Origin: Clostridia bacterium
Lineage (GTDB): Bacteria; Bacillota; Clostridia; Christensenellales; QALW01
Assembly: GCA_900769815.1 (NCBI GenBank)
Contig: CAAGID010000003.1
Coordinates: 1-63,090 of the forward strand
Direction: 5' to 3'
DNA length: 63,090 nucleotides
The position numbers and the translations under genes were made by a program. Position 1 is the first letter of the stretch. Each line of letters opens with the position of its first letter. This document shows, piece after piece, positions 1 through 8,780 of this stretch. The notes beneath the pieces were generated by a model. That model saw only the letters and a program-made list of their open reading frames with translations, was not told the DNA's origin and ran no database searches.

Positions 1-20
1 GACGTGTGCTCTTCCGATCT
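1..20. other. Illumina adapter remnant (artefact)
   Basis: The first 20 bases match the 3' end of the standard Illumina Read 2 adapter/primer, which ends in GCTCTTCCGATCT. They are sequencing-library DNA left at a contig end. Genomic sequence begins at or shortly after base 21, and nothing biological should be inferred from these bases. Confidence 0.95.
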
Positions 21-165
21 TTTAATCGTATTGACCGTTTCTATTTTACAGTCTTTACACAGTTCGTGTTTTTTGCTTATTATTGGCACAAAAAGCGGGC
101 TTACATTGCTACACCCTTATTCCAATGATTAGAATAATTTTCTGATATTTTTAGGATAAATGTAG

Positions 166-200
166 TGCAAGCTATGATTTAATCTTAGCTTGCATTTTTT
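166..200 (+). terminator. Rho-independent terminator upstream of the aro operon
   Basis: A perfect 9-bp stem (TGCAAGCTA/TAGCTTGCA, 166-174 with 186-194) is followed by a T run. It probably ends a gene lying off the left edge, although an attenuator role cannot be excluded. Bases 21-165 hold no ORF or RNA gene I can support. Confidence 0.75.
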
Positions 201-212
201 TATAAAAATTAT

Positions 213-241
213 TTGACGAATCAATTATTACTGATTAAAAT
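213..241 (+). promoter_or_regulatory. Sigma-A promoter of the aro operon
   Basis: TTGACG (213-218), a 17-bp spacer and TAAAAT (236-241) lie 22 bp before aroF. The resulting leader is only about 15 nt and already contains the AAAGGAG ribosome site. No T-box or leader peptide fits, so attenuation by charged tRNA is unlikely here. Confidence 0.7.
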
Positions 242-262
242 TATATAAAGGAGAAATGAGAA

Positions 263-1264
263 ATGATCGCAGTAATTAAGCAGGGAACAGAGCAAAAACA
301 GATTGATAATTTAATACAGTGGTTGAATACACAAGGTGTTTCGACGCATATTTCCAATGGCGAATATTCAACTGTGTTGGGTCTTATCGGCGATACGTCA
401 AGAATTGATATTGAACTTCTTGAAAATCTTGAAATTATCGAAACAGTAAAGCGTATCAGCGAACCCTTTAAAAGTGCTAACCGTAAATTTCATCCTGATG
501 ATACCATCATTGACGTTAATGGTTACAAAATAGGTGGCGGTCATTTTGCGTATATTGCAGGTCCCTGTTCTGTTGAATCAGAAGAACAGATACTTGAGGT
601 TGCAAATCGTGTAAAAAAAGCAGGGGCTACATTCTTAAGAGGAGGTGCGTTTAAACCACGCACTTCACCTTATGATTTCCAAGGACTTCAAGCCACGGGA
701 CTTGAACTTCTTAAATTAGCAAAAAAAGAAACGGGAATGCCCATTGTAACTGAAATTATGTCAACAAGACATTTACTATTGTTTGAAGACGTTGACATTA
801 TTCAAGTTGGTGCACGCAATATGCAGAATTTTGAGCTTTTAAAGGAATTAGGCAAAACTGACAGGCCGATTTTATTGAAACGTGGTCTTGCAAACAATTT
901 AAAGGAGCTTCTTATGAGTGCCGAATATATTATGGCAGGCGGAAACGAAAAGATTATTCTTTGCGAACGCGGTATCCGTACCTTTGAAACATATACGAGA
1001 AATACGCTTGACGTTTCAGCTATACCCATGCTTCATGAGCTGACTCATCTTCCGGTTGTTGTTGATCCAAGCCATGCAAGCGGAATGGCTCGCCTTGTCA
1101 AACCTATGGCAATGTCCGCTGCGGCGGCAGGCTGTGATGGACTTATGATTGAAGTTCATAATAATCCACAAAAAGCTCTTTGTGACGGAGCACAGTCATT
1201 AACACCTGATCAGTTTGATGACGTTACAAAAGCAGTTGAGAGAGTTCGTGAGGCAATAAAATGA
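263..1264 (+). CDS. aroF: 3-deoxy-7-phosphoheptulonate synthase (DAHP synthase)
   Basis: Condenses phosphoenolpyruvate and erythrose 4-phosphate, the entry step of the shikimate pathway. The 333-aa protein has an N-terminal ferredoxin/ACT-like regulatory region (about residues 1-65) and a TIM-barrel catalytic domain. Visible motifs are GPCSVES (100-106) and RGGAFKPRTSPY (about 126-137). This layout is that of the Thermotoga/Bacillus type I-beta enzymes, whose N-terminal domain mediates feedback inhibition. AAAGGAG precedes the ATG. It is the first gene of a seven-gene operon and its end overlaps tyrA by 4 bp. Confidence 0.95.
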   Translation: MIAVIKQGTEQKQIDNLIQWLNTQGVSTHISNGEYSTVLGLIGDTSRIDIELLENLEIIETVKRISEPFKSANRKFHPDDTIIDVNGYKIGGGHFAYIAGPCSVESEEQILEVANRVKKAGATFLRGGAFKPRTSPYDFQGLQATGLELLKLAKKETGMPIVTEIMSTRHLLLFEDVDIIQVGARNMQNFELLKELGKTDRPILLKRGLANNLKELLMSAEYIMAGGNEKIILCERGIRTFETYTRNTLDVSAIPMLHELTHLPVVVDPSHASGMARLVKPMAMSAAAAGCDGLMIEVHNNPQKALCDGAQSLTPDQFDDVTKAVERVREAIK

Positions 1265-2094
1265 AAATAGGTGTTGTAGGCTTAGGACTTATTGGAGGAT
1301 CTTTTGTAAAAGCGATAAAAGCATATACAGACCACCAAGTATTTGCTTTTGATATTAAAAACGATACTGTCGAGTTTGCCAAATGTATGAATATTCTTGA
1401 TGGTACGCTTGATGAAGAGATTATATCTGAGTGTGATTATATTATTATTTCCGTTTATCCTGATGCTGCATTAAAATGGCTTGAAGAAAACGCAGAACAT
1501 ATAAGCAAAAAATCTATAGTTATTGATTGTTGTGGTGTTAAACAAAGCATTTGTTCAAAGGCATATGATATAGCCAATAAAAAGGGTTTCTTATTTGTTG
1601 GCGGGCATCCGATGGCAGGGTATCAGAAGTCAGGTTTTAAATACTCAAAGGAGACGCTTTTTAAGGGTGCATCAATGATTCTCGTACCTGAAAAAGCGTT
1701 GAACATTGAAATTCTTGCACCAATAACACAATTCTTTAAAAGTATAGGTTTTTCAAGCATAACTGTAACCGATGCTGAAACTCACGATAAAAATATTGCT
1801 TTTACGTCGCAGCTTGCCCACATTGTTTCAAATGCCTATGTAAAAAGCCCACGGGCAATGGTACATAAGGGCTTTTCTGCAGGCAGTTATAAGGATTTAA
1901 CAAGAGTTGCATATTTAAACGAGGATATGTGGACAGAGCTTTTTATGGATAATAAAAAATTCCTTAAAGAAGAAATTGATACGTTAATTTCCGAACTGAA
2001 AAAATATAGTGTTGCTCTTGAAAATAAAAATGTATCAGAACTTAAAAAGTTATTAAAAGAGGGCAAGGACAGAAAGGAATTGATCGATAAGTGA
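1261..2094 (+). CDS. tyrA: Prephenate dehydrogenase
   Basis: Oxidatively decarboxylates prephenate to 4-hydroxyphenylpyruvate for tyrosine synthesis. The 277-aa protein starts with a Rossmann dinucleotide loop (VGLGLIGG, residues 6-13) and carries the family sequence GGHPMAGYQKSG in the middle. There is no C-terminal ACT domain, so it is the short form found in many Firmicutes. The ATGA overlap with aroF and the GTGA overlap with aroB point to translational coupling. Prephenate dehydrogenase rather than arogenate dehydrogenase is inferred from the family and operon. Confidence 0.92.
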   Translation: MKIGVVGLGLIGGSFVKAIKAYTDHQVFAFDIKNDTVEFAKCMNILDGTLDEEIISECDYIIISVYPDAALKWLEENAEHISKKSIVIDCCGVKQSICSKAYDIANKKGFLFVGGHPMAGYQKSGFKYSKETLFKGASMILVPEKALNIEILAPITQFFKSIGFSSITVTDAETHDKNIAFTSQLAHIVSNAYVKSPRAMVHKGFSAGSYKDLTRVAYLNEDMWTELFMDNKKFLKEEIDTLISELKKYSVALENKNVSELKKLLKEGKDRKELIDK

Positions 2095-3146
2095 TAAAAA
2101 TTAAAGTTAATACGTCAAAAGCGTACGAAGTTCTTATCGGTGAAAATTTAATAAAAGATGCAGGTAAACTGGTAAAAGAGAAAGTAGCTTTTGCCAAAAT
2201 ATGTATAATAACCGATGACACGGTTGATGCCCTTTATGGTAAAAAAACAGTTGAAAGTTTTGAAAATGAAGGCTTTACAGTTGAAAAATTTGTTATACCT
2301 CACGGCGAACAAAGTAAAAACGCTGAAAATCTTATAAAAATAGTAAGCTTTCTTGCAGAAAAAAGCTTTAACCGTTCAGATATTATTGTGGCATTAGGCG
2401 GTGGTGTCGTTGGCGATCTTGCAGGTTTTTGTGCGGCAACCTATATGCGTGGTATAAAGTTTGTTCAGATGCCTACCACACTTTTAGCGGCAGTTGATTC
2501 TTCTGTTGGAGGAAAAACGGCAGTAGACCTTCCTCAAGGTAAAAACCTGTTTGGTGCATTCTGGCAACCTTCACTCGTAATTTGCGATACTGATACTCTT
2601 ACAACCTTGAGTGAAGAAATTTATGCCGATGGTATTGCTGAAATCATTAAGTACGGAATGATTTATGATAAAAAATTATTTGATATTGTAAAATCGGGCA
2701 GTTGGGACAGAAACAAGGTTATCGCAAGGTGTGTTGAAATAAAGCGTGACGTAGTTAATGAAGATGAATTTGAAAATGGACTAAGACAGATTCTTAACTT
2801 TGGTCATACCTTTGGACATGCTGTTGAAGCTTTAAGTAAATTTGAACTTTCTCACGGGCACTCAGTTGCAATAGGTATGGCTATGATAACTTATGCTTTA
2901 ATGGAAAAAGGGGAAGCTTCCCACAATGTATACGATGAACTCGTTAAGGCGTTAATAAATAATAGTTTACCTATAAATTGTCAGTTTGATTCTGAAAGCA
3001 TATACGAAAAAGTTATTATGGATAAAAAAAGTAAAAGTGATGGAATAAATCTTATCCTTGTAAAGGAAATAGGCAAGGCACAGATAGAAAAAACAGACTT
3101 TAACACAATAAATGAATTGATAAAAACAGGTGTAAAATGCAAATAG
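2091..3146 (+). CDS. aroB: 3-dehydroquinate synthase
   Basis: Cyclises DAHP to 3-dehydroquinate with catalytic NAD+ and a divalent metal. The 351-aa protein shows the NAD-binding ALGGGVVGDLAGF segment (about residues 100-112), the SSVGGKTAVD loop and the metal-ligand motif GHTFGHAVE. The start is GTG, overlapping the tyrA stop, which keeps the operon continuous. Length is normal for the family. The 3' end overlaps aroA by 10 bp. Confidence 0.95.
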   Translation: MIKIKVNTSKAYEVLIGENLIKDAGKLVKEKVAFAKICIITDDTVDALYGKKTVESFENEGFTVEKFVIPHGEQSKNAENLIKIVSFLAEKSFNRSDIIVALGGGVVGDLAGFCAATYMRGIKFVQMPTTLLAAVDSSVGGKTAVDLPQGKNLFGAFWQPSLVICDTDTLTTLSEEIYADGIAEIIKYGMIYDKKLFDIVKSGSWDRNKVIARCVEIKRDVVNEDEFENGLRQILNFGHTFGHAVEALSKFELSHGHSVAIGMAMITYALMEKGEASHNVYDELVKALINNSLPINCQFDSESIYEKVIMDKKSKSDGINLILVKEIGKAQIEKTDFNTINELIKTGVKCK

Positions 3147-4393
3147 TAGAAGCAGGCAAAAGAACAGGGACAGTTAAAGCAATTTCATCAAAATCGCACG
3201 TGCATAGATTACTTATTTGTGCAGCATTGTCAAAAGAGAATACGGTAATAAAAGACGTAACGTTTTCTAAAGACATATTAGCAACAATTAATTGTCTTAA
3301 CGGTTTTTTGGCAGATATAAGAACAGTAAATAACGACGTATATATTTTTCCATATGATAATCCGAGAGAAGGAAAGAAACTTGACTTATGTGAAAGCGGT
3401 TCAACCTATAGATTTCTTGTACCTGTTGTATGTGCTTTAGAAACAAATGCCTTCTTTATAGGTGCTGACAGACTTAAAGAAAGACCTCTTTCGCCCTTAT
3501 ATGAATTGCTTATAGAACACGGTGCATCTTTGTCTGAAAAAGGCATTTTTCCTCTTGAATGTGAGGGGAAAATAGGCGCAGGGGAATACACAATATCCGG
3601 AGAAGTCAGCTCACAGTTCATAAGCGGTCTTATTTTTGCGTTGCCTTTACTTGATGGCGACAGTGTTATAAACGTTACGGGTAAAATGGAGTCTTATCCA
3701 TATATAAAAATGACACTTGATGCAGTTAAGACGTTTGGGATAGAAGTTGTTGAAAAAAACAATAAATTTTTTATTCGTGGCAACCAGAAGTACGTTTCTC
3801 CCAAAGAAATCATTGCTGAGGGAGATTGGTCAAATTCTGCATTCTTTGCCTGTATGGGTGCCGTATCGGAAAGCGGAGTTACTATTAAAAATTTAAATAA
3901 CAATTCTATTCAGGGTGATAAAAAAATTATAGATATTTTATCAAAAATGGGTGCTGAAATTACTTGTAAAAATGATTCTGTTACCGTAAAAAAGAATAAA
4001 CTTACAGGCATCAAAATTGATGCGGCACAGATTCCTGACCTTGTACCGGTGCTTGCAACTATATCCACAGTTGCAAAAGGAAAAACGGTTATTTATAACG
4101 CTGAGCGTCTTCGAATTAAAGAAAGTGACAGAATTCAAAGCATATACTCAATGCTTAAAAATTTGGATGCTGATGTTCAAAAGACTGATGACGGCTTTAT
4201 AATTCACGGTAAGGAAAATTTAAAGGGTGGAACTATTAAAAGCGAAAACGACCATAGAATAGTTATGTCAGCAGCCGTTGCATCGTGTATTTCAACGAAT
4301 CCTGTTATTATTGAAGGCGAAAATGCAGTTGCAAAATCATATCCACACTTTTTTGAGGATTTTAATACATTGGAAATGGAGAAGAAATTATGA
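3137..4393 (+). CDS. aroA: 5-enolpyruvylshikimate-3-phosphate synthase
   Basis: Transfers enolpyruvate from PEP to shikimate 3-phosphate. The 418-aa protein begins with the family's SKSHVHRLLICAAL substrate-binding segment and includes ESGSTYRFLVP and RIKESDRI, which correspond to conserved shikimate-3-phosphate and PEP contacts. The glycine motif that usually reads NAGTA/T is replaced by ESGST, as in class II-like and many Clostridia enzymes. It overlaps aroB at the start and pheA by 4 bp at the end. Confidence 0.94.
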   Translation: MQIVEAGKRTGTVKAISSKSHVHRLLICAALSKENTVIKDVTFSKDILATINCLNGFLADIRTVNNDVYIFPYDNPREGKKLDLCESGSTYRFLVPVVCALETNAFFIGADRLKERPLSPLYELLIEHGASLSEKGIFPLECEGKIGAGEYTISGEVSSQFISGLIFALPLLDGDSVINVTGKMESYPYIKMTLDAVKTFGIEVVEKNNKFFIRGNQKYVSPKEIIAEGDWSNSAFFACMGAVSESGVTIKNLNNNSIQGDKKIIDILSKMGAEITCKNDSVTVKKNKLTGIKIDAAQIPDLVPVLATISTVAKGKTVIYNAERLRIKESDRIQSIYSMLKNLDADVQKTDDGFIIHGKENLKGGTIKSENDHRIVMSAAVASCISTNPVIIEGENAVAKSYPHFFEDFNTLEMEKKL

Positions 4394-5532
4394 AAATTGA
4401 AGAGTTAAGGAATCAAATAGATAGTATAGATACACAGCTCGTCGACCTTTTAAAAGAACGTCTGACAGTCGCTGCATCTGTGGCAGAATACAAAAAAGAG
4501 AATAATCTTCCTGTTCTTGACAGAAGCCGTGAACGAGAACTTTTAAATAAAGTTTCAAAGGAAGCGGGCAAAGAAATAGAAAGCGAAGCAAGAATTTTCT
4601 TTAATGACCTTATGGGAATCAGCCGTGCATATCAAAGCAAGCTTTTAGGTGTTAAAAGTAGTTACAGTGAAAAAATAGACAGAGCTATAAACTCTACCGA
4701 AAAGATATTTCCTGAAAGTGCAATGGTTGCTTGTCAAGGGGTTGAGGGGGCATACTCACAGCAGGCTTGTGAGAAAGTTTTTGCTAATCCTACTATAGTT
4801 TATCTTAATACGTGGGAAGGCGTTTTTCACGCAGTAGATAGCGGTTTTTGTCGTTACGGCATTTTACCTCTTGAAAACAGTAATGCAGGTTCAGTAAACC
4901 GAATTTACGATCTTCTTGCTCAATTCAATTTTAGCATTGTACGTAGTACAAGACTTCATGTTAATCATTGTGTTCTTGCAAAAAGCGGTGTTAAAATTGA
5001 GGATATTAAAGATATTTATTCTCACGAACAGGCAATAAATCAGTGCAGTGAATTTTTAGCAACATTAAAGAACGTTAACGTCCACGTTTGCGAAAATACT
5101 GCAATGGCTGCAAAAATGGTTGCAGAATCTGATAGGAATGATATTGCAGCTCTATCATCAAAAAATTGTGCCGAGCTTTATAATCTTTCTGTTTTAAAAG
5201 AAACGGTACAAAATGACGGCAATAATTACACAAGATTTATTTGTATCAGCAAAAATCTTGAAATTTATCCCGGTGCAACAAAAACGAGCCTTATGATTGT
5301 TACACCTCATAAACCGGGTGCATTATATAACGTGCTTTCAAAATTTAATTCATTAGGAATTAACGTATTAAAACTTGAAAGTCGCCCCATACCCGGAAGC
5401 GATTTTGAGTTTATGTTTTATTTTGATATTGACGTTTCGGTATATTCAGAAAAATTTCAGGTTATTTTAGGACAGCTTGAAAATGAAGCAGAAAAATTCC
5501 AGTATTTAGGAAGTTATACAGAGGTAATATAA
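4390..5532 (+). CDS. pheA: Bifunctional chorismate mutase/prephenate dehydratase (P-protein)
   Basis: Converts chorismate to prephenate and then to phenylpyruvate for phenylalanine. The 380-aa protein has an AroQ-type chorismate mutase helix bundle (about 1-85), a prephenate dehydratase domain (about 110-290) with a TRF motif in NNYTRFICIS, and a C-terminal ACT domain (about 298-375). The ACT domain contains the ESRP phenylalanine-binding signature, so feedback inhibition by phenylalanine is expected. Its stop codon directly abuts the aroEK start. The fused layout is the enterobacterial one, here embedded in a complete aro operon. Confidence 0.95.
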   Translation: MKIEELRNQIDSIDTQLVDLLKERLTVAASVAEYKKENNLPVLDRSRERELLNKVSKEAGKEIESEARIFFNDLMGISRAYQSKLLGVKSSYSEKIDRAINSTEKIFPESAMVACQGVEGAYSQQACEKVFANPTIVYLNTWEGVFHAVDSGFCRYGILPLENSNAGSVNRIYDLLAQFNFSIVRSTRLHVNHCVLAKSGVKIEDIKDIYSHEQAINQCSEFLATLKNVNVHVCENTAMAAKMVAESDRNDIAALSSKNCAELYNLSVLKETVQNDGNNYTRFICISKNLEIYPGATKTSLMIVTPHKPGALYNVLSKFNSLGINVLKLESRPIPGSDFEFMFYFDIDVSVYSEKFQVILGQLENEAEKFQYLGSYTEVI

Positions 5533-6768
5533 ATGGAATCTGTTTACGGTTTGTTAGGCGAAAGACTAAAACACAGTCTTTCGCCTCAAATACATAAATA
5601 TTTGTGCGGATACGATTATTCGCTTTTTGAAATGCCTGAAGGGGATGTTGAAGCCTTTATTAAGAAGGCTGAGTTTTCTGCAATAAACGTTACCATTCCA
5701 TATAAAAAAGAAGTAATGTCATATCTACATAGAATAGATAACTTTGCAAAGAAAATCGGCAGCGTAAATACTGTAAAAAAAGAAAAGGATGGAACCTTAT
5801 CAGGCTACAATACGGACTATTTCGGTTTTATGTATTTACTCAAAAGAAATGGAATTGACGTTAAAAATAAAAAAGCAATAATATTGGGTAGCGGTGGTTC
5901 GGCAGTTACCGTAAAAGCAGTTTTAACTGATGAAGGAGCAAAAAGTATAACTTTTATTTCGAGAAGCGGAGAAGATAATTATCAAAATATTTCAAGGCAC
6001 TTTGATGCTGAGATTATAGTTAATACGACACCCGTTGGTATGTATCCAAAAAACCTTGAAGCACCGATAAATTTATGCGATTTTAAGAAAGCAGAAGCGG
6101 TTGTTGATATCATTTATAACCCTTTAAAAACAAAGCTTCTGCTTGATGCTGAGAAATTGGGTATTAAGCATTCAAACGGACTTTCTATGCTTGTAGCCCA
6201 AGCTAAAATGGCGGCAGAGATTTTTATTGACAAAAAAATTCCCGATAGTGAAATCGAGCGTGTGTTGTCCCTTATGGAGAGAGATTCCAAAAACATAATT
6301 TTGATTGGTATGCCAGGTTGCGGAAAAAGCACGATTGCACAGATTTTAGGAGAAAAGCTTAACCGCAACGTTGTAGATACCGACGATATGATTGTGGAAA
6401 AAGCACAAAAAAACATTCCTGAAATCATAGAAAAAGACGGGGAAGAAGTTTTTAGAAAAATTGAATGTGAATGTGCCTTTTCAGCAGGACAAAAACTTTC
6501 ACAGATTATAGCAACAGGTGGCGGAATTATAAAGAAAAGAGAGAATTTTTTAAGCCTACGCCAAAACGGCTTTGTTGTTTTTCTTGAGCGTGATTTAGAA
6601 AAACTTTCATTAAAAGGCAGACCTCTTTCAAAAAATCTTGATAACCTGAAAGTTATGTATAAAGAGCGATACCCACTTTATAATGAGATTAAAGACGTTA
6701 CAGTCAGAGTAGAAAATACACCTGAAGAAGCTGCAGAAGAAATTATAAAATTATTTAGTGAGGTTTAA
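5533..6768 (+). CDS. aroEK: Fused shikimate dehydrogenase-shikimate kinase
   Basis: One 411-aa polypeptide combines two consecutive activities. The N-terminal part (about 1-250) is AroE: SLSPQIH binds shikimate, NVTIPYK carries the catalytic lysine, and GSGGSAVTV is the NADP loop. The C-terminal part (about 252-411) is AroK: Walker A GMPGCGKST, the DTDD shikimate/Mg site, TGGGII and the lid arginine in GRPLS. No stop or frameshift lies between them, and the ORF spans both cleanly. Fusion could channel shikimate from reduction to phosphorylation. The aroE-aroK order matches fusions known in other Clostridia. Confidence 0.93.
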   Translation: MESVYGLLGERLKHSLSPQIHKYLCGYDYSLFEMPEGDVEAFIKKAEFSAINVTIPYKKEVMSYLHRIDNFAKKIGSVNTVKKEKDGTLSGYNTDYFGFMYLLKRNGIDVKNKKAIILGSGGSAVTVKAVLTDEGAKSITFISRSGEDNYQNISRHFDAEIIVNTTPVGMYPKNLEAPINLCDFKKAEAVVDIIYNPLKTKLLLDAEKLGIKHSNGLSMLVAQAKMAAEIFIDKKIPDSEIERVLSLMERDSKNIILIGMPGCGKSTIAQILGEKLNRNVVDTDDMIVEKAQKNIPEIIEKDGEEVFRKIECECAFSAGQKLSQIIATGGGIIKKRENFLSLRQNGFVVFLERDLEKLSLKGRPLSKNLDNLKVMYKERYPLYNEIKDVTVRVENTPEEAAEEIIKLFSEV

Positions 6769-6769
6769 T

Positions 6770-7276
6770 ATGAAAAGAACGAAAAATTTAATTTTAGCAG
6801 GGGCACTTGCAGCATTATGTTGTATAAGTACTTTATACATATCCGTACCATTTCCCGTTGCGGGCGGATATTTCAATCTTGGCGATTGCTTTGTTATAGC
6901 CTCAGGGGTTATATTAGGACCCGTATTCGGCTTTTTTTCAGCGGCTATTGGCAGTATGCTTGCTGATTTGTTTACAGGTTATGCTATATATGCACCGGGT
7001 ACATTCTTAATAAAGGGAATAATGGCTCTTGTTATTGCTTTATTGTATATTAAAAATCAAAAAGTATTCTCTGTAATTTTAAGTGCTGTTGTTGCTGAAA
7101 TTATCATGGTTTCAGGATATTTCTTATATGAAATTATTATAACGGGAAGTCCTGCTATGGCAGTTTTAACCATAACGGGAAATCTTATGCAAGGCTTAGC
7201 AGGAGTCGTTTCTTCCGTAACTTTAATTTTACTTATAACAAAAAATAAGGCAATAAAAAAATTCTTGTTGGATTAG
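6770..7276 (+). CDS. ECF transporter S component (substrate unknown)
   Basis: A 168-aa hydrophobic protein with about five or six membrane segments. It has the ECF S-component signature around GGYFNLGDCFVIASGVILG and GSMLADLFTGY. Such proteins bind a vitamin or small metabolite and work with a shared EcfAA'T module encoded elsewhere. I choose the ATG at 6770, 1 bp past the aroEK stop and behind GTGAGG, over an in-frame GTG at 6758 inside aroEK. It is the last gene of the aro operon, which suggests, without proving, an aromatic or shikimate-related substrate. No terminator follows before the gdhA promoter. Confidence 0.8.
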   Translation: MKRTKNLILAGALAALCCISTLYISVPFPVAGGYFNLGDCFVIASGVILGPVFGFFSAAIGSMLADLFTGYAIYAPGTFLIKGIMALVIALLYIKNQKVFSVILSAVVAEIIMVSGYFLYEIIITGSPAMAVLTITGNLMQGLAGVVSSVTLILLITKNKAIKKFLLD

Positions 7277-7295
7277 AAAAAAATCGTCAAATTAT

Positions 7296-7324
7296 TTGAC
7301 AGATAAAAAGTATTGTAATATAAT
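7296..7324 (+). promoter_or_regulatory. Consensus sigma-A promoter of gdhA
   Basis: TTGACA (7296-7301), an exact 17-bp spacer and TATAAT (7319-7324). It matches consensus fully, consistent with a strongly expressed gene. A short A/T hairpin (AAAAAGT/ACTTTTT) lies at about 7334-7350 in the leader. Confidence 0.85.
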
Positions 7325-7375
7325 ATTTTCCATAAAAAGTGAAACTTTTTAAATTATTTGAAAGAAGGCATTTAT

Positions 7376-8728
7376 ATGAGTTTTAAAAATCCTTATCTTC
7401 AGGAATTGATGGAAACAGTTATTAAGCGTAATGCTAATGAACCCGAGTTCCATCAGGCAGTACGCGAGGTTCTTGAATCACTTGAACCTGTTGTAGAAAA
7501 GAGTCCCGAGTACATTACAAGCGGTGTTTTAGAAAGAATGGTTGAGCCCGAAAGAATTATTAAGTTTAGAGTTCCCTGGGTTGATGATAACGGCAAGGTT
7601 CAGGTAAACCGCGGTTACAGAATTCAGTTTAACTCTGCTATCGGTCCTTACAAGGGAGGTTTAAGATTCCATCCCACAGTAAACGAAAGTATTATTAAGT
7701 TCCTTGGTTTTGAGCAGACATTTAAGAACTCCCTTACAACACTTCCTATGGGCGGTGGCAAGGGCGGTGCTGACTTTGACCCCAACGGTAAGTCCGATGG
7801 CGAAGTTATGCGTTTCTGCCAGAGCTTTATGACAGAGCTTGTTAAGTACATCGGCCCTGACACAGATGTTCCCGCTGGTGACATCGGTGTAGGTGCAAGA
7901 GAGATCGGTTATCTCTTTGGTCAGTATAAGAGAATTCAGAACGAGTTTACAGGCGTTTTAACAGGTAAAGGTCGTCCTTACGGCGGTTCACTTATCCGTC
8001 CTGAAGCAACAGGCTATGGTGCTGTTTATTATACTGCTGAAATGCTTAAATGGCTCGGCGAAGACATTAATGGTAAGACCTTTGCTGTTTCAGGCTTCGG
8101 TAACGTTGCTTGGGGTACAGTTCAGAAGATTACTGAGCTTGGCGGTAAGGTAGTTACCATTTCAGGTCCTGACGGATATATCTATGATAAAGATGGCGTT
8201 TCCACAAAGGAAAAAATCGACTTTATGCTTGAAATGCGTGCTTCATGCCGTAACAGAGTTGAAGACTATGCTGATAAGTTCGGCGTTCCCTTCTTCAAAG
8301 GTCAGAAGCCTTGGGGCGAAAAGGTTGACGTTGTTATGCCTTGTGCAACACAGAACGAAGTTAACCTTGAAGATGCAAAGAAAATGGTTGCTAACGGCTT
8401 AAAGTATTACGTAGAAGTTTCCAATATGCCTACAACTGCTGATGCAGTAGCATACCTTAAAGAGAACAACGTTGTTATTGCTCCTTCAAAGGCAGTTAAC
8501 GCAGGTGGCGTTTCAGTTTCAGGTTTAGAGATGAGCCAGAACTCAATGCGTTACAGTTGGAGTGCTGAAGAAGTTGATGCAAAGCTTCACGATATTATGA
8601 AGAATATCTTTGAAAGCTCAGTTGAAGCTGCTAAACAGTACGGTATGGATGGCGACCTTATTGCAGGTGCAAATATTGCAGGCTTTAAAAAGGTTGCAGA
8701 TGCTATGCTTGCTCAGGGTGTAGTTTGA
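7376..8728 (+). CDS. gdhA: NADP-type glutamate dehydrogenase
   Basis: Interconverts 2-oxoglutarate plus ammonia and glutamate, the main anabolic ammonia entry in many Clostridia. The 450-aa protein carries LPMGGGKGGADFDP with the catalytic lysine and PAGDIGVGAREIGY. The Rossmann segment reads SGFGNVAWG. The hexameric 450-residue class is usually NADP-dependent, but coenzyme choice is inferred. The ATG at 7376 follows GAAGG at proper spacing; a TTG 18 bp upstream is in frame but lacks an SD. Codon use is richer in C-ending codons than the neighbours, as for highly expressed genes. It is monocistronic between its own promoter and terminator. Confidence 0.94.
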   Translation: MSFKNPYLQELMETVIKRNANEPEFHQAVREVLESLEPVVEKSPEYITSGVLERMVEPERIIKFRVPWVDDNGKVQVNRGYRIQFNSAIGPYKGGLRFHPTVNESIIKFLGFEQTFKNSLTTLPMGGGKGGADFDPNGKSDGEVMRFCQSFMTELVKYIGPDTDVPAGDIGVGAREIGYLFGQYKRIQNEFTGVLTGKGRPYGGSLIRPEATGYGAVYYTAEMLKWLGEDINGKTFAVSGFGNVAWGTVQKITELGGKVVTISGPDGYIYDKDGVSTKEKIDFMLEMRASCRNRVEDYADKFGVPFFKGQKPWGEKVDVVMPCATQNEVNLEDAKKMVANGLKYYVEVSNMPTTADAVAYLKENNVVIAPSKAVNAGGVSVSGLEMSQNSMRYSWSAEEVDAKLHDIMKNIFESSVEAAKQYGMDGDLIAGANIAGFKKVADAMLAQGVV

Positions 8729-8747
8729 TTAAAACCAAAAATAATTT

Positions 8748-8780
8748 AGGGATGAGTTTTTAGCTCATCCCTTATTTTTA
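8748..8780. terminator. Bidirectional terminator between gdhA and the SH3 lipoprotein gene
   Basis: A 9-bp stem (AGGGATGAG/CTCATCCCT, 8748-8756 with 8764-8772) with a U-rich tail on the plus strand and A-rich sequence on the other side. It can serve both convergent genes. Confidence 0.85.
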
